NCBI GenBank assembly: GCA_026646655.1
Contig: JAPKHT010000159.1
Span: forward strand, 1 to 12,371
Reading direction: 5' to 3'
From: JADLBR01 sp020847615
GTDB lineage: Bacteria; Verrucomicrobiota; Verrucomicrobiia; JADLBR01
Length of the DNA stretch: 12,371 bases
Below the pieces are notes generated by a model. That model was not told the DNA's origin. It did not search any database and saw only the letters and a program-made list of their open reading frames with translations. How positions within the stretch are numbered: position 1 is the stretch's first letter; each line of letters starts with the position of its first letter. Both the position numbers and the translations under genes were made by a program. Shown piece after piece: positions 1-6,853 of this stretch.

Positions 1-11
1 TTTCCAGTGCC

Positions 12-51
12 GAAAACCGATCGGAGACCCGTATTTCAGAGCGCGGTTTTC
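12..51. repeat. Short inverted repeat at the window edge
   Basis: The 8-base arms gaaaaccg (12-19) and cggttttc (44-51) are perfect reverse complements, separated by 24 bases. No coding region can be assigned to 1-57. The structure could be the tail of a terminator for a gene left of the window, but there is no run of T after the second arm, so this is weak. Confidence 0.3.
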
Positions 52-58
52 CTTTGAG

Positions 59-94
59 CCTGCATATTTCGCGCATGCGCGTGAAATATGCAGG
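59..94. repeat. Large perfect palindrome with 12-bp arms
   Basis: Arms cctgcatatttc (59-70) and gaaatatgcagg (83-94) match perfectly as reverse complements. The 12-base centre contains its own palindrome, gcgcatgcgc (71-80). It is the most AT-rich stretch of the spacer and lies 14 bases from a REP-like hairpin. It could be a cruciform-forming repeat, a protein binding site or part of a repeat family. No second copy of this sequence was seen in the window. Confidence 0.6.
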
Positions 95-104
95 TTAGGC
101 TTTG

Positions 105-161
105 GCGGCCAAACGCTGACGCGTTCGGCTACGGGATGCGCTGCGGCCATTTTCAAGTCAG
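105..161 (-). repeat. REP-like hairpin with GTAG foot, copy 1
   Basis: Read on the minus strand, GTAG (132-129) is followed directly by an 8-bp stem ccgaacgc/gcgtttgg (128-121 and 116-109, one G-T wobble) closed by the four-base loop gtca. The same stem occurs twice at 10757-10827. Similarity continues past the foot: attttcaagtcag (149-161) matches attttgaagccag (10832-10844), with about 12 extra bases in this copy between foot and tail. The layout is that of bacterial repetitive extragenic palindromes mobilised by TnpA_REP/RAYT enzymes. No such enzyme gene is in the window. Confidence 0.6.
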
Positions 162-226
162 TCGCGCCGGACGATCCGCCACAAGCCCGATCGCCCCTCG
201 GATGTTTCTTTCACCTTTCACTTGCG

Positions 227-257
227 GTTTTGACATCTGCGTTTTGACTTTTGACTT
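227..257 (+). repeat. TTTTGAC heptamer repeats abutting the PHP gene start
   Basis: The heptamer ttttgac occurs three times just before the ATG at 258. The first copy is followed by a 6-base spacer, and the last two are contiguous. The bases before the start codon are pyrimidine-rich and contain no Shine-Dalgarno sequence. Short heptamer repeats of this kind occur in several phyla. Whether this one acts in translation or transcription cannot be told. Confidence 0.4.
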
Positions 258-1412
258 ATGAAGCTTGCCCCCTGGATCCTCGTCGCCATTCCACTCCTGG
301 CGCTCGGCCATTCCCCCACCCCCGATCGCCGACTGCCCGCCCCGGTGACCAAGGCCCGCACCGAGATCCGGATCCCCGATCCCCCAGGGTTCCTCACCCT
401 GAAGTGCGACCTGCACACCCACACCGTCTTTTCCGACGGCCTGGTGTGGCCGAGCGTCCGCTCCGAGGAGGCGTGGCGCGAGGGCCTCGACGCCATCGCG
501 ATCACCGACCACATCGAGTACCAACCGCACAAGGACGACCTGCCCACCAAGCACGACCGCTCCACCGACATCGCGCGCGGCGCGGGCGATCCGCTCGGCA
601 TCATCGTGATCCGCGGATCCGAGATCACCCGCCAGATGCCCCCCGGCCACCTCAACGCAATATTCCTGACAAACTGCGCGGCCCTTTCGGTCAGCAATTG
701 GACCGACGCCATCGCCGCCGCCCACGCCCAGGGCGCTTTCATCTTCTGGAACCACCCGGGCTGGGAGGCCCAGGCCACCAACGGCATCGCGGTCTGGTAC
801 CCCGAGCACACCCAGATCCACGAGTCGGGCATGATGCACGGCATCGAGGTCGTCAACGGCCGATCCTACTACCCCGAGGCGCACAGGTGGGCCATCGAGA
901 AGAAATTGGCCATCATCTCCAACTCCGATATCCACGCGCCCATGGGCATGGATTACCACTTGCACGACGGCGACCTCCGCCCGGTCACGCTGGTCTTCGC
1001 CAAGGAGCGCACGGCCGAGTCGCTCAAGGAGGCCCTCCGCGAGCGCCGCTCCGCCGCCTTCGCCGCCGGTTTCGTCGTCGGCGACGAGCAATTCCTTCGC
1101 CCCATTTTCGAGCGATCCGTCCGAATCAAGAACCCCAGCGCCACCATCAAGGGCAAGGGCCGCGCCCTGATCCAGATCGCCAATGACTCCAGCATCGATT
1201 TCCACCTTGAGCGATCCGGATCGCTACCCGAAGTCACGATCCCGAAAGAACTGGTCCTCCCGGCCGGCAAGACGGTGATTCTCGAGGTCAAGGGCACGGG
1301 CGCCGCCCCCGCGGGCGAGAAACCGCTCGCCCTCCCCTATGAGGTCAACAACCTGCTGATCGGCCCAGACAGGCCACTGCCCGCCACCCTCGACCTCACG
1401 GCGAGGTTCTGA
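258..1412 (+). CDS. Exported PHP-domain metal-dependent phosphoesterase-like protein
   Basis: The 384-residue product starts with a signal peptide (Lys2, then a hydrophobic run at residues 4-17). A PHP-type metallohydrolase domain covers about 48-260. Its likely metal ligands are visible: HTH at 53-55, Asp60, DH at 84-85, Glu122, His131, His166 in NHPG, and SDIH at 223-226. PHP domains hold two or three metal ions and usually hydrolyse phosphate esters. An exported stand-alone PHP protein resembles the Sb-PDE phosphodiesterase group. The last roughly 110 residues look like a small beta-rich domain. The substrate cannot be read from sequence; an organophosphodiester or a phosphorylated glycan are options. 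The ATG at 258 gives a good signal peptide but has no Shine-Dalgarno. The gene is monocistronic here and converges on the helicase gene. Confidence 0.85.
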   Translation: MKLAPWILVAIPLLALGHSPTPDRRLPAPVTKARTEIRIPDPPGFLTLKCDLHTHTVFSDGLVWPSVRSEEAWREGLDAIAITDHIEYQPHKDDLPTKHDRSTDIARGAGDPLGIIVIRGSEITRQMPPGHLNAIFLTNCAALSVSNWTDAIAAAHAQGAFIFWNHPGWEAQATNGIAVWYPEHTQIHESGMMHGIEVVNGRSYYPEAHRWAIEKKLAIISNSDIHAPMGMDYHLHDGDLRPVTLVFAKERTAESLKEALRERRSAAFAAGFVVGDEQFLRPIFERSVRIKNPSATIKGKGRALIQIANDSSIDFHLERSGSLPEVTIPKELVLPAGKTVILEVKGTGAAPAGEKPLALPYEVNNLLIGPDRPLPATLDLTARF

Positions 1413-1428
1413 CGCGCCACTTCGCGGT

Positions 1429-1497
1429 GTAGCCACGGTCGCCAGACCGTGGGCGCCTCGGCTGAGCGCACGGCGCCCATCTCTCCGCGAGATGGGC
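1429..1497 (+). repeat. Three stacked hairpins between convergent genes, first with GTAG foot
   Basis: GTAG (1429-1432) is followed by an 8-bp perfect stem ccacggtc/gaccgtgg with loop gcca (1433-1452). Next come gggcgcc/ggcgccc (1451-1457 and 1472-1478, 14-base loop) and a 9-bp perfect stem gcccatctc/gagatgggc with a 5-base loop (1475-1497). Adjacent arms overlap by a few bases, so all three cannot form completely at once. The element sits 17 bases after the PHP stop and 45 bases before the helicase stop on the other strand. It could serve as a two-way, non-poly-U terminator or RNA stabiliser. The first hairpin has the REP layout seen at 105-132 and 10757-10827 but a different stem sequence. 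Confidence 0.65.
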
Positions 1498-1541
1498 TGC
1501 GGGTCTTGGATGTGGATCCGTGGGCCGGGCCTCCGTCCGCC

Positions 1542-2903
1542 CTACCGCGACCACGGCCACCAACCCTTGGCCTTCGCGGGTTTCGCCGCTTTCGCCGGCG
1601 CAGCGCCCTCGCCGCGCCCGCCGCGCCGCCGGCGCCTCTGGGACCCACCGCCGCCGCCCCCGTGCGGTTTCTCGGCGCGTGGCGCCCGGCCCTCGCCCCG
1701 TCCCGCCTGCCCGCCCCGTCCGCCCCGCCCAAACTCCTGGCGCCCCCCGGTTCCCGGCTCACGCGGTGGCGCCGCCGCACCATAATCGAACCCCTCGGCC
1801 CGCTTGCGCACGATCCCGCGCCCGATGAACCGCTCCAGAGACCGCAGCGCACCATGATCCTCCGGCGTCACGAAACTGATCGCGTCGCCCACCGCGTGCG
1901 CCCGGCCCGTCCTCCCGATCCGGTGCACGTAATCCTCCGGGTGCGGAGGAAAATCGAAGTTCACCACGTGCGAGATCCCATCCACGTCGATGCCCCGCGC
2001 CGCGATGTCCGTCGCCACCAGCACGCGCGCCGCGCCCGATTTGAAGTCCTTCAGCGCGCGCAGCCGCTGCGCCTGCGACTTGTTGGAATGGAGCGTCGCC
2101 GAAGGGATGCGCATCTGCGTCAATTTCCGCGCCACGCGATCCGCCCCGTGCTTGGTCCGCGTGAACACCAGGACCATGTCCAATTTCTCATCGCGGAGCA
2201 GGTGCGCCAGCAGCGCCGGCTTCAGGTGCTTGGGCACCTCGTAGACAAACTGCGTCACGGTCTCGGCCGGATTCGCGCGTCGCCCGATCTGCACGATCTT
2301 GGGATTCCGCAGAAACTCCCGGGTGATCGACTCGATCTCCGGAGACAGCGTCGCCGAGAAAAGCATCGTCTGCCGCTCCCTCGGGAGCGAGCGCACCACC
2401 TGCCGGATCTGCGGGAGAAATCCCATGTCCAGCATCCGGTCGGCCTCGTCGAGCACGAGGAACTCGAGCCCCGAAAAATCCCCGTACCGCCGCCCCGTGA
2501 GGTCCAGGAGCCGCCCCGGCGTCGCGATCACCACGTCCGCCCCGGCGCGCAGCGCCTCGATCTGCGGACGCTCGCCCACGCCCCCGTACACGGTCGCCAT
2601 CCGCATCGGCACATACTTCCCGTACGCGCGCGCGTTCTCCTCGATCTGCACCACCAGCTCCCGCGTCGGCGCGATCACCAGCGCGCGCGTGCCCCGCCTG
2701 CCGCCACCCCCATCGAGTTTCGCCAGCATCGGCAGCACGAAGGCCGCCGTCTTGCCCGTGCCCGTCTGCGCTATCCCGATCAGGTCGTGTCCCCCCAGGA
2801 TCTGCGGGATCGCCGCGGCCTGGATAGGCGTCGGTTCGGTGTACCCGGCATCCGCGATCGCCTTCAGGATATGGTTGTTCAACCCCAGAGCTCGAAATGG
2901 CAT
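1542..2903 (-). CDS. rhlE: RhlE-type DEAD-box ATP-dependent RNA helicase
   Basis: This cytoplasmic RNA helicase unwinds short RNA duplexes in ribosome assembly or mRNA decay. Starting from the ATG at 2903 it has 453 residues, with all DEAD-box motifs in order: Q motif with Phe3 and Gln28, Walker A AQTGTGKT (45-52), PTREL (79-83), TPGR (128-131), DEAD (152-155), SAT (184-186), and HRIGRTGR (327-334). The segment HSNKSQAQR (272-280) matches the RhlE subgroup. Residues about 370-453 form a Gly/Arg/Lys-rich disordered tail, a common RNA-binding add-on, ending in the odd aromatic sequence GWWPWSR. An in-frame GTG at 2939 would add 12 residues unlike the family, so the ATG is preferred. It lies 114 bases downstream of the beta-helix gene on the same strand but is probably functionally unrelated to it. 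Confidence 0.93.
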   Translation of the reverse strand: MPFRALGLNNHILKAIADAGYTEPTPIQAAAIPQILGGHDLIGIAQTGTGKTAAFVLPMLAKLDGGGGRRGTRALVIAPTRELVVQIEENARAYGKYVPMRMATVYGGVGERPQIEALRAGADVVIATPGRLLDLTGRRYGDFSGLEFLVLDEADRMLDMGFLPQIRQVVRSLPRERQTMLFSATLSPEIESITREFLRNPKIVQIGRRANPAETVTQFVYEVPKHLKPALLAHLLRDEKLDMVLVFTRTKHGADRVARKLTQMRIPSATLHSNKSQAQRLRALKDFKSGAARVLVATDIAARGIDVDGISHVVNFDFPPHPEDYVHRIGRTGRAHAVGDAISFVTPEDHGALRSLERFIGRGIVRKRAEGFDYGAAAPPREPGTGGRQEFGRGGRGGQAGRGEGRAPRAEKPHGGGGGGSQRRRRRGGRGEGAAPAKAAKPAKAKGWWPWSR

Positions 2904-3017
2904 AGCGAGATAGTATGCTCCCAATCCGCCGGATGGCACGCCCTATATCCGGGTGATCCCGATCGCCCAGCATCATCGCGGGTCGCCGTTCCGCACGCAC
3001 TCGCCGCGCTCTCCACC

Positions 3018-5780
3018 CTACTCAAATATCAGATCATCCACAAAAAACACCCCGGGCGTCGCCGCCGCGCCCGAGAAGCCGCACCACGTGCAGAGCGAGA
3101 AGTCTCCGCTCCGAAACGGCAGGCCGTCCCGCTCCACCGCCTCGCCGCCCTCCGGAACCACCCGCAGCGCGTACGCCTTCCCCTTGCCCTCCCCCTCCTC
3201 AAACTCCAATTCGACGCGCAGCCATCGGCCCAGTTCAAACCTCCCGATCACGGTCCACCCCGGCCCCCCGGAGGTCTGCACCGTTCCATCCGGCAAGAAC
3301 CTGACATGCGGCCCCGTCAGGTACTTGCCGTCCCGCCGCGAGCCCCCGTGCCAGTCGCGCAACTCCAGATCGATCGTCGCGGGTTGCGCGGCATCATTCC
3401 TCACGGCGCACCGCAGCCTCACCTTGCCCGATCCGGGCACCCGCCCCACGAACCAGTGCGGCTTCCACGCCGTCGCGCCCGCCGCGTCGATGAACTTCGC
3501 GCAACGCCTCCCCCGCGACGGGGATCGATCGGTCACCACGACCTCGCTCCCTGCCTCTCCGGGAAGCGCGTTCGCGGGACACTCGCCCACGTCGTAGTCC
3601 TCGAAATCTTCTGCGACCGGCCCACCCGCGTCGAGCGCCGAGGCCGGCGGGCGCTCCACCGCCCGATGCGTGACCGCGCGCGGCAGGTCGCGCCACGCGC
3701 GCGGCCCCTCGAGCCCGGCCCCGCCAAGGTCAATCGGACGAATGCCCAGCTTCAGCGCGGGCGAATCGGCCCTCAGCCGGAAGTCCCGTTTCGCCGCATC
3801 CGCGAAACCCGGGTCGGCCACGGCGCCCTCCCTGTCCCGCCCAAGCGCCCGCCACCCCGCGAACGTCCTCCCAAAGAAGTCGGGCCCGGAACCACTCTCG
3901 CTCCAGTAGAGGTTCTTGTCCGCCGTGAACTTGCTGCCGTCCCTCCAGTTGTTTCCCCCGAGCATCCTCTCGCCCGCATTGTGGATGATGTTGCGCTCCA
4001 GATGCACGTGGTTGCCATCGGGCTCGTGATCGGCATTGCGGATGAGCTGGGCGTCTCCCGAGAAGGCAAAGACGTTGTTCGCCACCACGTTGCCATAGGG
4101 GTACGTGTGGTTGTGGACATGCAGGCCTCCGTCCCGCGTGTCGTAGACCACGTTGTCTTCGACGCGTATCTCCGAGCTGCCCGCGTCAAGATAGATCCCC
4201 CATCCGCCGTAGCCCTCCCGCCCCCGCTCGAACCGCGTCACGTCATGGATCAGGTTGTGGTGGAGCACCGTGCCCGGCGAGACACCCAGCGTGTAGATGC
4301 CGCCGATGTCATTGAGCACGCCATTTCCGATATGGTGGATGTGGTTATAGGCCACCTCATTGTGGTGGGTATAGGCCGCCACCCTGCCGCTCCAACTCCA
4401 GCCGAGATGAACCCCCGTCCAGCTCAGGTCGCAGATCTCATTTTGCAGGATCTGATTGTAACTCGCGCTCCCGCCCAAGAACACGCCACACCCCGCGCGG
4501 AATATGTGCCCCCCGTCGTGGATGAAGTTGTTCCCTATGAAGTTCTGCGCCGTGAGATGCGTGGCATTCGTGGCCTTGGGCGCCCCCTCCGACAGATAGA
4601 CGCCGCCGCCTCCCATGTCATGGAAATGGCATCGCCGAACCGCGTTCGACACGCACCCCTCGCGCAGGGAGATGCCGTGCTCGCCCAGTCGCGTGAACTC
4701 GCACCCCTCGATCACGGAGCATCGCAACCCCGTGGCAAGAATCGCCCCCCTCTGCGTGTGCGCCCCCTGCACGCTATGCGGGTACGCCGCGGAGAGATCG
4801 GCATCGGCATGCTGGAAGGAAAGCCCCCGAAACACCAGATGCTCGACCCCACGCCCCGGCGATGGCTCCCCCCGGAAAACCAGGAGGGGCGACTGCACCC
4901 GCGGGGCAATGACCTCGATCCTCCCCATGTCCTCCCCCGCAAGGGGGTAATAATAGAGGAGGCCCTTGCCCGCATCGAGATACCACTCCCCCGGCGCATC
5001 GAGCGCGGAAAAGGTGTTCTCGACGTAATATCGGACCTTCGGGCCCAAGAAGAATATCCCGGCCGGTCTCGCGAACGTCACCCTGCGCGCCTCGCGATCG
5101 ATGGCCGCGATCCGGTTGTACGAGTTCACCCAGTTGTGGAAGAGCACGACCATCGGTTCCTCCCCCTCCTCCCAACCGCGGATGTCCCCCTCGGCGTAGG
5201 TCATGCCGAGGCATTGCGGGTGCTGTCCCTCGCTCATCCGCAGGCGTCGGGTATAGAAATAGCCGCCCTCGTCTGGCGTCCGCGCTCGGGGTCGCCTCAC
5301 CCCATCCACGAACAGCTGGTGAAATGGGCGCCCCCCTCCTCGAATCCAGGGCACCTCCGCCACCCACAATCGAGCGTCGTGCTGCCGCCAGCCCGTTATG
5401 CGCGCGCCCCCGCTGATCACCGGCCGCTCATCCCCATACGCCGCATATGTGACCGGAGAGCCCTCGCGCCCCGAATCCTCTGGGCCAAACTCGATCGCCT
5501 TGGTCTCCGCATAGCGCCCTCCCCGCAGCAACACCGTCACGGGCTCCGGGGGCGCGCCCCTGCCACCCCGCAGCGACCGGATCGCATCTCTCGCGCGACT
5601 CAGCGTCGCGAAGGGCCCGTCCGTTCTGTCGCCGTTTGCGTCCGCCCGTCTGCCCGACCACGCGTCGTTCCCTTCCGCCGACACATGGAACACCACCCCG
5701 GCAGGAGGCCCGGGCGCCCCCGGCGCCATCGCGGCCAACGGCAATGCCCATAGCATAAAAACTGTAATCCGGATTGTCAT
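3018..5780 (-). CDS. Secreted right-handed beta-helix protein, GH141-like, with C-terminal jelly-roll-like domain
   Basis: The 920-residue product has a signal peptide (about 1-20). A start-of-helix segment follows, with the phrase VSAEGNDAWSG (33-43) and DGPFATLSRARDAIR (54-68). Residues 105-300, including PVTYAAYGDERPVISGG and FHQLFVDGVRRPRAR, resemble the insertion region of GH141 proteins. Parallel beta-helix rungs rich in Asn, His and Gly run from about 310 to 625 (NNFIHDGG, HHNLIHDV, LERNIIHNAG). From about 725 to the end is a separate, probably jelly-roll carbohydrate-binding-like module opening with EDFEDYDVG. Known GH141 members are an alpha-L-fucosidase and a xylanase. Polysaccharide cleavage in the periplasm or outside the cell is inferred; catalytic residues could not be assigned. 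A polysaccharide lyase or non-catalytic helix is the alternative. The ATG at 5780 lies 52 bases after the membrane protein gene, so co-transcription is possible. Confidence 0.8.
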   Translation of the reverse strand: MTIRITVFMLWALPLAAMAPGAPGPPAGVVFHVSAEGNDAWSGRRADANGDRTDGPFATLSRARDAIRSLRGGRGAPPEPVTVLLRGGRYAETKAIEFGPEDSGREGSPVTYAAYGDERPVISGGARITGWRQHDARLWVAEVPWIRGGGRPFHQLFVDGVRRPRARTPDEGGYFYTRRLRMSEGQHPQCLGMTYAEGDIRGWEEGEEPMVVLFHNWVNSYNRIAAIDREARRVTFARPAGIFFLGPKVRYYVENTFSALDAPGEWYLDAGKGLLYYYPLAGEDMGRIEVIAPRVQSPLLVFRGEPSPGRGVEHLVFRGLSFQHADADLSAAYPHSVQGAHTQRGAILATGLRCSVIEGCEFTRLGEHGISLREGCVSNAVRRCHFHDMGGGGVYLSEGAPKATNATHLTAQNFIGNNFIHDGGHIFRAGCGVFLGGSASYNQILQNEICDLSWTGVHLGWSWSGRVAAYTHHNEVAYNHIHHIGNGVLNDIGGIYTLGVSPGTVLHHNLIHDVTRFERGREGYGGWGIYLDAGSSEIRVEDNVVYDTRDGGLHVHNHTYPYGNVVANNVFAFSGDAQLIRNADHEPDGNHVHLERNIIHNAGERMLGGNNWRDGSKFTADKNLYWSESGSGPDFFGRTFAGWRALGRDREGAVADPGFADAAKRDFRLRADSPALKLGIRPIDLGGAGLEGPRAWRDLPRAVTHRAVERPPASALDAGGPVAEDFEDYDVGECPANALPGEAGSEVVVTDRSPSRGRRCAKFIDAAGATAWKPHWFVGRVPGSGKVRLRCAVRNDAAQPATIDLELRDWHGGSRRDGKYLTGPHVRFLPDGTVQTSGGPGWTVIGRFELGRWLRVELEFEEGEGKGKAYALRVVPEGGEAVERDGLPFRSGDFSLCTWCGFSGAAATPGVFFVDDLIFE

Positions 5781-5832
5781 TGTGGGCTATCTAGACGCCC
5801 GGCGCCAACCCGTCGACGCGAAACCCCCGGCC

Positions 5833-6516
5833 TCAGTGCCCCCGCAGCATCAGCCCCGCCAGCGCCAGCGCGTAACCCGTCTCCAAAGCCACCGCGAGGG
5901 GCAACCGGCGAAAGGGAGTGCCCCACCGCATCACCTCCGCCATGACCAGCACGCCCGCGATCACCCAAAGGTCCACCCGGATCTGCGGCGCCTTCACCAG
6001 CGAAAAGTATATCCCCGCCCCCGTCACGACGCCGCACCCCAGAAAGGCGATCATCGGAGCGCGGCCCATCGCCCCGCCCAGGGGATTCCTCGCCTGCGAC
6101 CAGAGCAACGCCACCGACACGCCCGCGTAACCAGCAAAGAAAACCGCGTGGCTAAAGACCTCATCCCAGAAGAACACGCTCTGGGCCAATCGCTCGCACG
6201 CGGCCCGGCCCATCACGTTGATCGGCTCGTGCACGCCCATCGAAACCGCCACCAGTCCCACCGCGATCCCGATCGCGAGCATCGGCCCCCACGAGTCGCG
6301 CCTCCCCCGCTCCAGCAGCCAGACGGCCGACACCATCAGGCCCGCCGACACCGGCGTCACGAATAGCAGCGAGAACATCTCGCGCCAACGGACGAACTCT
6401 CCCACGCCCACCCGCCCCGCCATGGCCGGCACCACCAGATTCAACCCCGCCAGCAGGGTCACGACCGCCTGCGCCGCCGTCAGCCAAAACAACGCCCGAA
6501 GGTAGCCATCTCGCAT
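5833..6516 (-). CDS. Unrecognised seven-helix membrane protein
   Basis: I do not recognise the family. The 227-residue product is an inner-membrane protein with about seven hydrophobic segments (roughly 8-32, 47-68, 77-95, 115-139, 152-173, 182-197, 204-224). There is no cleavable signal peptide. Polar residues that stand out in or near the membrane are His96-Glu97 (GVHEP), Trp117-Asp118-Glu119 and His123 (FWDEVFSH). This is a cluster that could bind a metal, as in intramembrane hydrolases, but that is speculation. It is the first gene of the minus-strand block, upstream of the GH141-like gene with a 52-base gap. No Shine-Dalgarno is seen before the ATG at 6516. Confidence 0.75.
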   Translation of the reverse strand: MRDGYLRALFWLTAAQAVVTLLAGLNLVVPAMAGRVGVGEFVRWREMFSLLFVTPVSAGLMVSAVWLLERGRRDSWGPMLAIGIAVGLVAVSMGVHEPINVMGRAACERLAQSVFFWDEVFSHAVFFAGYAGVSVALLWSQARNPLGGAMGRAPMIAFLGCGVVTGAGIYFSLVKAPQIRVDLWVIAGVLVMAEVMRWGTPFRRLPLAVALETGYALALAGLMLRGH

Positions 6517-6853
6517 CCGGGGATATCAGCACACGGCCGCTCCAACGGGAATCACATCTTGACCCTTAGCGGCCTGTTGAAGAACACCATCGGACGCCGA
6601 GGCCGGCGTCCCTCCCGGGTTGCGTCGGGAGGGCCCGCGGCCTCGCGGGCCGGGTCGGTTTTGGTCAGGGATGGATTATTCAACGGGCTGTTGGCCCAAC
6701 ATTCCCATCCGCGAGGGTCGGCGGTCCCCGGAACCCCGCGTCCCAGCCGCTCCGGAGACGAGACGCCGATCTTCGCTGATCATCGCCAGCCCCGTTCCGC
6801 CGGGAGCCTTTTGCCTTGCGATTTCTTCCATCCCGTTTTGAAATTCCGCCCCT
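6517..6853. other. Divergent intergenic region, 337 bases
   Basis: This spacer separates the divergent membrane protein and esterase genes, so it must hold promoters in both directions. It contains the three-hairpin repeat copy at 6572-6695 and, beyond it, about 158 bases of leader without any clear coding potential, tRNA or riboswitch. No convincing -35/-10 pair was found by eye. The last 40 bases before the ATG are pyrimidine-rich and lack a Shine-Dalgarno. Confidence 0.6.
6572..6695. repeat. Three-hairpin intergenic repeat, copy 1, with inverted ends
   Basis: Bases 6588-6660 are identical to 8493-8565, and similarity continues to 6695 with five mismatches. Three perfect 8-bp stems stand back to back: ggacgccg/cggcgtcc (6592-6611, loop 4), ccctcccg/cgggaggg (6610-6633, loop 8) and ggcccgcg/cgcgggcc (6632-6651, loop 4). 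Outside them gcctgttgaa (6572-6581) pairs with ttcaacgggc (6679-6688) in nine of ten positions, like terminal inverted repeats or a closing stem. It is probably a small non-autonomous mobile or structured-RNA element. There is no clear target duplication. Confidence 0.75.

Noticed and set aside
230..259. TTGACA at 230-235 with acttat at 254-259 as a promoter for the PHP gene
   Set aside because: The -10 candidate overlaps the start codon and matches the consensus poorly, so transcription would begin inside the gene. The TTGACA is part of the heptamer repeat.
153..1205. A 350-codon minus-strand frame over the PHP gene
   Set aside because: It has Gly/Asp/Val-rich low-complexity composition and mirrors the codon pattern of the PHP gene, whose metal-binding motifs are on the plus strand.
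1449..5753. A 1434-codon open frame on the plus strand
   Set aside because: It runs antisense to the RhlE helicase and the beta-helix protein, both with clear motifs. The translation is Arg/Pro/His-rich without domain structure, as expected of a GC-rich shadow frame.
6572..6688. Reading the inverted ends of the repeat as a full insertion sequence
   Set aside because: There is no transposase gene, the element is about 117 bases, copy 2 lacks the left end, and no target duplication is visible. At most it is a non-autonomous derivative.
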